Position numbers and translations under genes: made by a program. A stretch of 64,000 nt of DNA from Bretschneidera sinensis (taxonomy: Eukaryota; Streptophyta; Magnoliopsida; Brassicales; Akaniaceae), in contig CM043699.1 of the NCBI GenBank assembly GCA_023935145.1, positions 76,731,138 through 76,795,137 of the forward strand, written 5' to 3'. Of this stretch, positions 22,930-33,623 are shown piece after piece (the first letter of the stretch is position 1; each line of letters begins with the position of its first letter). The notes beneath the pieces were generated by a model. That model did not search any database. It worked only from the letters and a program-made list of their open reading frames with translations, and was not told where the DNA came from.

Positions 22930-23575
22930 AGTACTAAGAAGGTAGAGAAAAGTACCTCAATTTTTTTGAGTAAGCCGAGAGATAGACTAAGGCTATTCCC
23001 TTAAGAAATCTGATTCTGAGAAGGGGAAAAGTTTTGTGCATCCTCATTTAAGAGAAAAAATCTAAGAGGTCCGAGGAGAGTGAATTGCTCTGTGCTGTCT
23101 CCTTGGAGTAAGTATATAAGGCCTGAGGAGGATTAATATCTCAGTGCTACCTCCTCGAAGAGAGAATAAGTGTAAGAGATCCGAGGAGAATGAACAGCTC
23201 GACACTATCTCCTCGAAGCGAGTATGTAAAGTCTGAGGAGGATGGATAGCTCGACACTATCTCCTTGGAGCCAATATATAAGGTCCGAGGAGGATTAATA
23301 GCGCTATGCTACCTCCTTAGAAAGAGAGTAAGTGTAAAAGGTTTGAAGAGACTGAATAGCTCAGCGCAATCTCTTAGGAACGAGTATGTAAAGTCGAGGA
23401 TGATGAATAGCTAGACACTATTTTCTCAGAGCGAGTATGTAAGGTCCAAGAAGAATGAATAGCTCGGCACTACCTCCTCAGAAAGAGAGTATATAAGGTC
23501 TTAGGAGGATGAATAGCTAAGTACTACCTCCTCGAAAAGAGAGTAAGTGTAAAAGGTTCGAGGAGAATGAACTAT
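22930..23575 (-). repeat. G3 3' UTR tandem array, part 1
   Basis: About 11 monomers of about 52-56 bp. On the plus strand, parts of the unit are GGTCCGAGGAGAATGAATAG and CTCGGCACTATCTCCTCGG. The arms CCGAGGAG and CTCCTCGG can form an 8-bp stem in each unit. Confidence 0.8.
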
Positions 23576-23960
23576 TAAAGTTCGAGCACTTCAGAGTTTG
23601 AATGTTTTGCGGAGTTTCGAAGGAGATGAGAGCTTGGAGGAATCTCCTCGAAGAAAAGAGATAGGTTCGAGGAGAGCAATCTTAAGGAAAACTCCTCGAA
23701 ATAAGAAGATAGGTATGACGAGAGCAATCTTGAAGTAAACTTCTCAGAGTAAGGAGATAGGTCCGAGGAGAGCAATCTTGAAGCAAAACTCCTTAAGGCG
23801 AGGAAATAGGTTCGAGGAGAGAAAACTTGAAGCAAAACTCATTGGAACAAGGAAATAAGTTCGAGGAGAGTGGTCTTAAAGTAAACTTCTCAGACCAAGG
23901 AGATAAGTTCGAGGGTTTCTTTCACTTAAAGCAAACTCCTCAGTATTCCAAGTCCGAGGT
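23576..23960 (-). repeat. G3 3' UTR tandem array, part 2
   Basis: A second, different unit of about 48-50 bp (parts GAGAGCAATCTTGAAGCAAA and CTCCTCGAGGCGAGGAGATA, diverged), about seven copies. The minus-strand reading frame 23575-23835 is a by-product of the array. Confidence 0.75.
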
Positions 23961-24059
23961 ATTAGATTACCATTGAGGTCTTAAAGCTCAAAGATTACCA
24001 TTGAGGTCTTAAAGCTCAAAGGTTCTAGCTCGACAAACCCTTTTGATACTGCAGGGACC

Positions 24060-24960
24060 TTCTTAGTTTGGGAGGAGTTTTCTTGTTTTTAGAAGATAGG
24101 ATACTTTATTCCTTCTAAGTATCAAATCATGGAGTTTGGATGTTATTCCTTTGACTTGGGAGTTTTAATACTATGATCCCCTCTGATAGTAAGCGTTTGA
24201 TATGGGCTTGGTCTCTTACCTCACCGATTTAGTGAGCATTCATTCTGAGGCTTCCTTATTGGAGACCTTATCAAATTGTTGTACTCAGAGTGGGGGGGAC
24301 CCTTATTTCAAGTGGAATGACGACGTCTAACTCATAGGCCAAGAAGAAAGGTGTTTCCCTAGTAGGAGTTTGTGTAGTTGTCTGGTGGGCGTAAAGGATA
24401 TTTGGCAAGTATCTAACTCACTGTTTGTCAACATTCGAGTCTTTTTTTAATCTCTTACAAAAGGGTTATGTTAGTTACTTTATCTTTCCTATTAGCCTTG
24501 GCATAGCCTATAGACAGTTGATACTCAATCTCGAGATCTTTGCAAAAAGACTTGAATCGGGAGCTATCAAAATGCTTACCATTGTCAACGATGAGTATCC
24601 TCGGTATTCCAAGTCGATATATGATGGACTTGCATACAAAGTCTCGGGTCTGGTAGTCAAATATTTTGGCAAGAGGCTTGGTCTCTGTCCATTTGGTAAA
24701 ATAATCAATGGCCATTATTAGATTTTTCCTCTATCTTAGAGTTTCTCGAAAGGGCTCGAGGATGTCCATTCCCCACACAGTGAAGGGAAGTGGACTATTA
24801 ATTGATGTCAGGGGGTTAGCAGGTCATTGAGACACAGAGGCATACTGTTGACATGTTTTACACTTCTTGACCATCTCAGTGGCGTCCTATAGCATCTTTA
24901 GCCAGTAATAGCCAGGTCAGAGTATTTTATAGGCTAGAGCTCGACCTCTAAGGTGATTCC
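24060..24960 (-). pseudogene. G3 integrase, broken
   Basis: Inserts element DNA in the family. The zinc-binding end is seen as MVKKCKTCQQYASVSQ near 24820-24870. The catalytic core lies in 24455-24715, with AIDYFTKWTETKPLAKIF and VDNGKHFD (the second Asp region). The C-terminal region follows in another frame (YAHQTTTQTPTRETPFFLAY, near 24345-24420). At least two frameshifts and several stops are present. Confidence 0.8.
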
Positions 24961-25399
24961 TGTATATGCCTTCATGAACTTCTCAAAGGGCATAGTCTCC
25001 ATTGGTTGGTTTGAGGCATTTCAAATAAGGAGTTGTGAGACCTTTCTCATACAATTGTCCTTCAATGATTGTACATCGAGAAACGGGGGAAATGGTCTTT
25101 TTTGCATAATTTTGACTAGGTAGTATTCCTTTACTCAAGTATTGGAGGATCAGGTCCATCTAAGTTTGTTCTTCGGCCACTAGCATGATCAGAGTTTCAT
25201 TAAAGTTAGGTGCGATAAGGGTTTCGAGGTAAACTATTTGTGTTAGATTGAACTACGTAGAAGAGGTGAGTCTTTCAAATGCATCTACTTTCAAATTTTA
25301 CGTTTAGGGCACTTGTGTTATCTGGAACTTCCCAAAGGTTATGGCAAGCTCGCGGGCTTTCTCGAGCTATCTAACGATCCTTACTCTTTTTGCTTCATA

Positions 25400-25660
25400 C
25401 TCATTGGTCATCTAATTAACCACCAGCTGTGAATCACTTTATACCTCCAAGGCTTAGGCAACTAATGTATTTGCGAGTTTCATCTCCGTGAGCAATGCTT
25501 CATACTCGGCTTCATTGTTTGACCCTTTAAACTTGAACCTGAGGGCATAATCGACTGTAAAGCCTTTGGGGCTGGTGAGGATAAGCATGACTCCATTACC
25601 AATGGTGTTTGAAGATCCATCAACATATAATGTTCAACTTGGTGCTTGTTTTCTACCCTC
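25400..25660 (-). pseudogene. G3 second RNase H domain, broken
   Basis: Translation shows TLYVDGSSNTIGNGVMLILT followed by RFKFKGSNNEAEYEALLTEM, the pattern of the extra RNase H found next to integrase in Tat-lineage elements. The conserved Asp and Glu residues of these blocks are visible. A stop follows near 25455. Confidence 0.65.
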
Positions 25661-25899
25661 GGGTTTTTGTCTCTCGGAAAACACTTTAAGGAATGTGGTC
25701 TCCACTATGAAGTCTACTAAAGCCTATGCCTTAATAGTTGTCTGAGGTTTGTATCGGATATCAAACTCCTCTAGTTCTATAGACCATTTCACCAACCTCT
25801 TTGAGATAACTAGCTTGTGGAGCACTTTCCTTATGGATTGATCGGTCAGTAAGGTGATGGTGTACGCCTAGAAGTACGACCTGAGCTTTTGAGTTGTAA

Positions 25900-26940
25900 T
25901 TAAAAGGGCATATGCCATTTTCTCGATGGGAGGCTATCTGATCTCGGCATCATGGAAGACTCGGCTAATATAATAAATAGGTTTTTTAACCCTACTTTTT
26001 TTTCGGATCAAGACTGAGGCCATTACATCCTGACTTACCGCGATGAAGAGAAAAAACTCTTCATTGGCGATAAGCTTGGTTAGAAGAGGTGGAGAGCTCA
26101 AATACTCTTTAATTTCCTTGAATCCCTTCTGAAAATCTTCGGTCTAGTCGAAGTTTTTTGCTTTTCTTATCGCTCTAAAGAACGGAGAATACCTTTCAGC
26201 TAATTTTTGCATGAAACGGCTGAGAGCAGCAATGCGTCCATCAACTGCTGGACTTCTCTGATATTACGAAGAAGAGTTATATCCAGGACTGCCTTTATCT
26301 TTTCGGAATTACCCTTTATTCCCCTTTGAATTACCATGAAGATGAGAAATTTTTCGGAGGTTCCGGGGTTTAATTTCATCGGGTGGGGTTGGAGTATTCC
26401 GAATGCCTCTCCTAGATCGGATTCGTGGTCCACAGCCTTAATGCTTTTGACCAATATGTTGTCGACATAGACTTCCATATTTCTTCCGATATGTTTCGTA
26501 AAATTTTTATTGACTAGCCTTTGGTAGGTTGTCCCTGCATTTTTAAGCTTGAAGGGCATTACCTTGTAGTAATACAGACCTCGGTCGGTAATGAAGGCGA
26601 TGTTCGATTGGTCGGGTTCATTCATGAGGATTTGGTTATATTATGAATATACATCCATGAAGCTAAGTAATTTATGCCCAAAGGTGGGTTTGACTTGCTG
26701 ATTTATCTAAGGCAGAGGGAAACAATCTTCGGGCAAACTTTGTTGAGATCAGTAAATTCTATGCAAATTCTCCATTTTTCGTTTGCCTTTTCTATCGTAA
26801 TTACATTGGCAACCCACTTTGAGTAGTAGGCCTCCTAGATGAAATCAATTGCGATGAGCTTATGTACTTCTTCTTCTATGGCCTCTTGTTGTTCTGGAGT
26901 GAAATACCTTTTCTTCTGGATAACAGGTTTGTGGTTTGGG
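25900..26940 (-). pseudogene. G3 reverse transcriptase and connection RNase H, broken
   Basis: The N-terminal part VANVITIEKANEKWRICIEF lies at about 26745-26820. The open piece 26200-26625 has YYYKVMPFKLKNAGTTYQRL and the catalytic box as EVYVDNILVKS, where the second catalytic Asp is Asn, so this copy is inactive. Then come RRNA-templated-type sequences FFLFIAVSQDVMASVLIRKK and PIYYISRVFHDAE (25940-26080), typical of the RNase H-like region after gypsy RT. Several stops are present. Confidence 0.8.
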
Positions 26941-27410
26941 TCCATGTTCAACTTGTGGACAATGAACTATGGATCAATTCCAAGCATGTTGAAAACTGAC
27001 CGTGAAAACAAATCCTGGTTCCTTCGAAGGAAAGAGATTAGCGATTCCTTGAGGTCCTCAGATAGAATATACCCAATTTAAATGGTTTTTGAATCTCTCT
27101 TATTCAGGGGAACAACTATCAGCTCTTCCACAGGTTGATCCCGTGGAGTCTTGGACTCATATTGTAAATCCTCAATCTCTAGAGGTAGGGCTTCGGCCTT
27201 TTTAAGCCCTTTGATGGAATTGAGATAGTAAGATCAGGAAGCTTGTTGATTTCCTTGAACTTTCCCAATGCCATGCTCCGTGAGGAATTTCATCTTCAGG
27301 TGGTATGTCGAGACCATCAATCTCATCTCATTCAGAGTAGGCCATTCTACAATGACATTATATGAGGACAAATGTTTGACCACCATGAACGTGGTCATTA
27401 CTATGGTCTA

Positions 27411-27640
27411 CTACGGGGCCAATCTTGTGGTGATAGGAAGTATCATGCCACCTTCGATGAACACTGACCTTCCTAAGAAGTTGTATAGTGGGGAGGCCAC
27501 TTGTTTAAGCTGATAATCTCTCAGCTTTATTTTCTTGAAGGTGTCATAGTATAAGATATCTGTTAAGCTTCCATTGTCGACTAAAATCCTCTCAACGTTG
27601 TAATTTGCAATGAGAAGCATAACAACCACAGCATCATCAT
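27411..27640 (-). pseudogene. G3 aspartic protease
   Basis: The open piece reads ANYNVERILVDNGSLTDILY, the Tat-type retropepsin active-site region, then LKQVASPLYNFLGRSVFIEG. The frame is not joined to gag or RT because of flanking stops. Confidence 0.75.
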
Positions 27641-27899
27641 GGGGAGTCTGTAGCCCTTCTATATTGTCATCTATAAAAGAAATTACCTGATTTGTCTTGA
27701 CTCTTTAATATAGTCCACTGACTGATGCCACTAATCGGTCGTAGGCTTTTTTTGCTTGCGAGAATTGTTCCCCCGCTGCAGGCCCTCCATAAATTGTCTT
27801 GATGATCCCTGTTACTATGGTTGTACGACCTCTGTTGTTTTGGGGATATCTATCATTTCGGCCATTTCTCATCGGACTTAGCGGGGGTCTTCACCTAGG

Positions 27900-28564
27900 G
27901 CTTCAGTGGTTGCTTCACTCGGGATTCGATCGCTTAACATTCTGTCTGAAGGGGCGATCTTCATTGCCTCAAAATGATCGAGGCTTAGTATATTCCTTTA
28001 AGTATCCTGAATGGATAGGGGACTCAATTTAATACTTTAGGGCATGGCATTCCTCGGTGTCGTGCCCATAGTTCTATGAAAACGGCACCACATGGTTCGA
28101 TCTTTGTTCTCACTGGTGTACAGGGGCTTCTGAGGCCAGCAAAGGATGTCCCAATCTTAGATGTTCATCAGAATGTTGGTCCTAGGGGCATTGAGTGGGT
28201 ATAGCTATCAAAGAGATTGGTTACCTTTGGTTTACCCTCTTGGCGGGGCTTTTTCGGTAGACCATCCTTTGGCTTGATGATATTTCCTTTCTTTTTCTCG
28301 CTCTCTTATTCTCTTTCCCTTCAGAATGCTTGATCATCCTCAGTGATCATATATTCCTTGGCTTGGGCGAGGATTTCATTCATATACATTGGAGAACACC
28401 TAGTGAGTTTAGAGCTAAAGGACCTAGACCTGAGCTCATTCTTGAATGCCAAAATCTTCACTATGGGATCAAGATTCAGAATTTCCCACGCCACAACATT
28501 GAATCGTAAAATGTATTCTCGAAACTTCTTCCCCTTGCATTGGATGATGCTAAAGAGACTCCCT
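27900..28564 (-). pseudogene. G3 gag, C-terminal half
   Basis: The open piece 28321-28564 continues the capsid domain: SLFSIIQCKGKKFREYILRF and NLDPIVKILAFKNELRSRSF, up to EYMITEDDQAF. The rest towards 27900 has stops. It joins the other half at 34594 across copia C1; the 5-bp TSD AACAT occurs on both sides. Confidence 0.8.
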
Positions 28565-28569
28565 AACAT

Positions 28570-29537
28570 TGTTGGGAAATCACATTGGAGATGCCCAGGT
28601 GGTGATCTTCCAAACACTCAAGTCTAGAATGACTTGTAAGGAAAAGAAACAGCAAACGAAGCCGGAAAGAACACAAGCAATTGTTATCGAGGTTCGGCAA
28701 TGTGCCTACGTCCCCGTGAGTTCCTCCGAACTCTCTGCACTAAATAAATGGTTCTTACAATTACAACAACACCTCTTTAAGAACATGATTAGAGATGGAT
28801 CTTAACTGTTCTTGAATCACCCTCAAGAATACGATCAGATCTTGATCTTAACACCATTCTTGAAGAACGAAAGAAGAGAGAAAAGAAAGTGATAAGGTCT
28901 TGAGTTACCCTAGAATTTTTCCCAAGAAAATTCCACTTATAAGTTCCTTGAATCCCCAATCTATACTACTCTCTCTCTAAAAATCTAGTCTATCTACAAT
29001 GAGATCTCTATTTTTTTTAGTGTCTTTGCACTCTCACACACCCATGTGTTCTATTTCACACACACACACATGTCATCACATGTTATGTCAGACTTGTTGA
29101 GATTGAAGCTAGGTGACCCTTTATATAGTGCACCAACTTCTTGACAAATCTTAAAGGTCAATCTCCACCCTTAGATCTTGAGGACCAATCAATCATAGCC
29201 CCTCATCAATCCTAAGTGATCCTGTTCATTTTGATCATGCCTCACGCACCATTTGAAATGCTGAAACATAAACATCAAGTGTGCCTCATGCTAAGGCTTG
29301 GAACAGGGCGTGCTGAGGCTTAGTGCTTAGTATTGAGGCTTGGATGGGCTGGGCCATGACGCGGACCATGGCATCCTCTTCATCTTTTTCGGGCACTGCG
29401 GCGTGGGGGAGGTTGAGCCACAGTGCACATCTCCTCCAGGTTTTCTCCTTTGCTGGTGGCCGAGGTGCACACCTCCAGACCTGATGCAGTTGAACCTCCA
29501 TTCTTGCAACTGTTTAATCCTTGGAAAAATACCAACA
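28570..29537 (-). repeat. C1 left (3') LTR
   Basis: Minus strand TGTTGGTATT to TTTCCCAACA, with a 6-bp inverted terminal TGTTGG/CCAACA. TATA box TATATAA (minus) at 29121-29127. Confidence 0.9.
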
Positions 29538-29544
29538 ATCTCTA

Positions 29545-30230
29545 CCTTTGTCTAAGCAATTAAACCCAAACCCATTATGTAGAGAACTCAGTATCCAAAC
29601 TCAACTTGAATCACCATTCAACCGACTCCAATCCTAAGAAGTCCAAGGCAATGATTGAACTTACTTAGAGGTAGACCTAAATCTGCAGGACTTTCTTCCG
29701 TTACAACTTTGTCCATATGAATGCATCCTTTCATAACATTTTCCAATATTAAATGATACTAAACATCCACATGCTTAGTCCTCTCATGGAACACCAGGTT
29801 CTTATATAAGTGCCATGCACTTTGGCTATCCGAAGATACCACCACCTGCTCTTTTAGGACCTTCCACTCTTCTAACAACCCTTTGCACCACATAGCCTCC
29901 TTTATGGCTTTCGTAGCCGCTATGTATTATGCCCTGGTTGTTAAGAGTGCTACCACCGGCTGCCACTGAGCCTTTAAATACCTCAGCAACCACTTTATCC
30001 CAAGCCAAAGCTCCTTTACGGGATTACTCACAAATCTACTAAGAACTCTAATTGCCTGAGAAATGTCAGGTCTAGTACTTGCCAACATGACCATGACTAA
30101 TCTAACCGCACTAGAGTAAGGGACCATTTCCATTTCCTTCTTCTCCTCATTCATTCTAGGACATTGTTCACTGGAGAACTTGAAATGACCAGCAAAGGGA
30201 ACCTTCACTGGTTTACCACTTCCATAGAAA
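29545..30230 (-). pseudogene. C1 RT end and RNase H, broken
   Basis: The open piece 29927-30208 reads MKVPFAGHFKFSSEQCPRMN and SSAVRLVMVMLASTRPDI, the copia RT-RNase H junction. RNase H follows in other frames (WHLYKNLVFHERTKHVDV near 29765-29815). Several stops are present. Confidence 0.75.
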
Positions 30231-30710
30231 ACTCATATAACACATTTTCTATGTCACCTTTAACACGTTTCTCTCCTATTCTCAAATTCTTTGCATCCCA
30301 AGGATCTTTTGTGCAAGGCCAAGATCCTACCTCTTGAACTCCTCACTGAGTTGAGATGTCAACCTTTCCATCCTCTCCCTGCTGTTATCAACCCACAACA
30401 TATCATTAGCATAGACGAGGATACTCACCACTTCCTCCACCTTGCGTCCAGGTGCGAAGGTTTCTGTGAAATTTATGTCGTCTCTTTATGTGAACCCTTT
30501 CGTCACAAGCCTCACCTTATTTCGGACTTCATCCCCTGGAGGGTTCCCTTCTTTGATCTTGTAAGTCCACTTACAATCCATAACTCTCTATTTTCCTGGA
30601 ATGTGCATCAATTCCCAAGAGTTGTTCTTCCTCAAAATATGTATTTCTTCCTCAATAGCTAGCTTCCAACTTGACGAATCCTTACATCCCATGGCATCAA
30701 TGTAAGTTTC
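30231..30710 (-). pseudogene. C1 reverse transcriptase with core deletion
   Basis: The N-terminal part SSSWKLAIEEEIHILRKNNSW is at about 30620-30690, then a KWTYKIKEG-like block and TETFAP (near 30445). The sequence then jumps almost directly to ILVYANDML (30395-30421), where YVDD has become YAND. Much of the RT palm that normally lies between these blocks is missing, so RT is lost by deletion. Confidence 0.7.
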
Positions 30711-31244
30711 TTATTCACTTATCCCTCCTTCTGTCCAAGGAGCTACTGCATCCACAGCCGCAAAACTGTATCTCAAAGGTGGTCTGACTATCCTTCTTTC
30801 CTGGTCCCTTGTGAGCTGATAGCCATTCTGACTTACTGCATCATCCCCTTCTAGTTCAGCCTCCTCTCGAGTGTCCTGAGCTTGGCATTCATCAATGGGC
30901 TCTACCTGGTCTGAACCCTCTTGCCTTCCTTGCTCTACCTGAACTGAATTTTCCTTGATGCTATGCTCCACAAACACCGAACTGGTTTGCTCACTATTCC
31001 CTGCAGGGTTAGGTTTCTCCAAATGGGGAAATAAATGCTCATTAAAAATGACATCCCTACTTATTATGAGTTTAAATCCTTTTTGCTCTAAGGACCACAA
31101 CCTATACCCCTTAGCCCATTCCCCATATCCTAGAAATACACACTTTATAGACCCTGGGCTAAGTTTATCATCCTTTTGATGTGCATACACAGCACACCCA
31201 AAAGTCCTAAGGTTGTTCAACTTGGGGGGTTTACCACTCCACAT
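30711..31244 (-). pseudogene. C1 integrase C-terminal region
   Basis: An open stretch of 177 codons with MWSGKPPKLNNLRTFGCAVY and SIKCVFLGYGEWAKGYRLW, the conserved copia segment after the integrase core. An acidic linker (VEPIDECQAQDTREEAELEG) follows, then RRIVRPPLRYS, which normally precedes RT. Confidence 0.8.
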
Positions 31245-31607
31245 CTCCTTGAGAGTCCTGAGCTCTAAAGCTCTAAGGGCGATCTATTAACCAAATACGT
31301 AGCAGTAGACATCGCTTCCTCTAAAAAACATTTGGGTAATCCCGATCCATTTAACATGCACCTAACCTTTTCCATAAGGGTCTCATTCATCCTCTCAGCA
31401 ACTCCACTTTGCTGAGGCGTTTTCACAAACTTTCTATATCTTAGAATGCCATTTAACCTACAGAATTGATCAAGTTCCTTATTAAAAAAATTCTAAGCCA
31501 TTATCGGTTCTTATCCCCTTAATTACCCTGCCCGTTTGAGTCTCCTCCAGCTTTTTCCACACCACTAACTTATTCAAAGCATCTGATTTATTTTTAACCA
31601 AATAAAC
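31245..31607 (-). pseudogene. C1 integrase core, broken
   Basis: Pieces in different frames: VYLVKNKSDALNKLVVWKK, GIRTDNGLEF, and QQSGVAERMNETLMEKVRCM, which contains the catalytic Glu region. A Trp-to-stop change lies near 31610 and a one-base frameshift after GLEF near 31485. Confidence 0.75.
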
Positions 31608-32408
31608 CTAAACCTTTCTTGAATAATCATCAATTAAAGACAGAAAGTAAACATTACCTCCCTGTGTTGGTGTTCTTGCTGGTCCCCAAAGATCCGCATG
31701 AATATAGTCAAGAATGCCCTTAGACTTGTGCACTCCAGTGTTAAAGCTGACCCGATTTTGTTTCCCAAGAACACAATATTCGTAGAAATCAAGTTCTTCT
31801 ACTTTGTCACCACCAAGTAGACCATCCTTGCTAAGAACTTGCAGGCCTTTTTCACTCATATGTCCTAAGCGATTGTGCCAAAGGGATGCTTTATCTATCT
31901 CAACCATCAAGCTTGCTACTTGATCCTTGATCTCCGTGTCTCTGATCATCTCATAAAGACCATCATTCATTGCTGCTTTGATCACTACCAAAGATCCCTT
32001 GGTTACCTTGATCTTTCCTCCCTCTGCTTTGTATCTGTATCCCATGGAATCCAGCTGCCCCAATGAGATCAAATTCCTTCTCAAATATGGAAGATACCTC
32101 ACATTCCTCAGTAGCCTTGTCATTCCATCAAACATCCTCAACTGGATGTCTCCTATCCCCCTCACTTGGCAAAAAATATCATTCCCCAGGAAAACCTTTT
32201 CATCATTGGTTTCCTTGAAATTCTTGAACCAATCCCTGTGAGGACATATACGATGAGTGCACCCGGTATCCAAGATCCATTTCCCGCTGCCTTCTTGCCC
32301 CCTGCTCACACTTGAGCACACAACAAGAACATCATCATCTTGCTGTTCTCCCTTGGCAACCGAAGCCTCTCCATTCTTGGTATGGCTTTTTCCCTCATCC
32401 CTTATCAT
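31608..32408 (-). pseudogene. C1 protease, GAG-pre-integrase and integrase start
   Basis: 266 open codons. The protease active site is WILDTGCTHRICPHRDWF near residue 55. The GAG-pre-integrase segment is LWHNRLGHMSEKGLQVLSKD near residue 175, with the His pair of the integrase zinc finger. The integrase core begins YIHADLWGPARTPTQGGNVY. It ends at a stop at the Trp that normally follows DDYSRKV. Confidence 0.85.
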
Positions 32409-33284
32409 CTTCTTGCAATCTTTCTTGAAATGACCATCCTTATGGCAGAAGAAGTATCTTTGCCCTCCAAATCTCGGTTTGGAGTGCGCTCTCCTATGGC
32501 TTTGTCCTCTACCTCTATCTCGCTAGTAGCCATGTATGTTACTGTGCGCTCTCCCATGGCTTTCTCCTCTACCTCTGTCCCAGTAGTAGCCATGTATGTT
32601 ACTGTGCACTCTCTCATGGCTTTCTCATCTACCTCTGTCCCGGTAGTAGTTATGTATGTTGTTGCCATACCGAGTTGCTGGCCTTCCTCTAATGAATAAC
32701 CCTTCTCCACTTGATGCTTCCCTCATCTTGGCTTTGAAATCATGAGCCCTTATAGCATTGATCACAATTTCCTTGGTCAATGTATCTCTTCCATATTCAA
32801 TTGCATTAATCAAACTATCAAAATAATCAGAAAGAGAATTCAACAAAATAACAAACAATTGTTCATCCGAGAATGTTATTCTACAACTAGCCAAATCTTG
32901 AACTAGTTTATTAAACACATCAAGATTATCTTGCAACTCTTTATTATGATCCATTTTAAAAGAAAAGATTCTTTTAAGAAGATAAATCTTATTAGGGAGA
33001 GTTTTGGTAAGAAACAACTCATCTAGTTTCTTCCAAATTGCAGCTGGATCTTTCGAGTCTTCGCACTCCCTTGTGACATTATCCGATATGTGCAAAAAGA
33101 TGGTGTTGTATGCCATCTTCTTCATTTCATTCCGTTGGACCTTCGTGATACTTGTTGGAAAAGCGTCATCTTCTCCAATCACCAAGTCCACCATTTGTTG
33201 CACAAGAACAGCCTTGATCTTCCTCTTCTAAAGGGAAAAATCTCCCTTTCCATCAAACTTCTCAATAATGAAGTTTAAACCCAT
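32409..33284 (-). pseudogene. C1 gag (copia UBN2 type) with repeated C-terminal segment
   Basis: The start at 33284 (MGLNFIIEKFDGKGDFSL) is followed by a stop where C2 has Trp. The long open piece 32625-33203 holds the gag-polypeptide core (IWKKLDELFLTKTLPNKIYL, NLDVFNKLVQDLASCRITFS). It runs into about three copies of a 60-bp unit (32510-32665) encoding an RG-rich 20-residue repeat. The zinc knuckle near 32440 reads FCHKDGHFKKDC, with the first Cys replaced by Tyr. Confidence 0.8.
32505..32665 (-). repeat. 60-bp tandem repeat in C1 gag
   Basis: About 2.7 units containing GTAGCCATGTATGTTACTGT and CTCATGGCTTTCTC-like blocks; the corresponding C2 region has a single unit. Confidence 0.8.
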
Positions 33285-33345
33285 CTTACAGAGAAAATCC
33301 CAGATTTATGCAGCACCCACAATTGCTTTCCAACTTCTTCTAAAT

Positions 33346-33534
33346 CTCAAGAACACGATCTAAGATTGATCTCAATACCGTTCTTGAATCACCCTCAAGA
33401 ACACGATTAGATCTTGATCTCTACTCCATTCTTAAATCATCTCAAGAACACGATCAGATATTGATCTCTACTCTGTTCTTGAATCACCTCAAGAACACGA
33501 TCAGATATAGATCTCTACTCCGTTCTTGAATCAC
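33346..33534 (-). repeat. C1 leader tandem repeat, about 48 bp
   Basis: Four units with AAGAACACGATCAGAT and CCGTTCTTGAATCAC. Related units occur in the adjacent LTR (about 33827-33930). The arms TCAAGAA and TTCTTGA are complementary. C2 has about two units (59163-59260). Confidence 0.75.
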
Positions 33535-33610
33535 CCAAGAAGTTGACCTTTGATTCTTGGAGTCTTGCTCCGATAACCCCCTATTCTTACTCCGATACCA
33601 GCTGTCCAAA

Positions 33611-33623
33611 GCTTTGATACCAC
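33611..33623 (-). promoter_or_regulatory. C1 primer-binding site (initiator Met tRNA)
   Basis: The minus strand reads GTGGTATCAAAGC directly after the LTR end, one base off the usual TGGTATCAGAGC. Confidence 0.85.

Noticed and set aside
24425..24721. Plus-strand 98-codon frame
   Set aside because: It is antisense to the G3 integrase core, which has clear conserved motifs.
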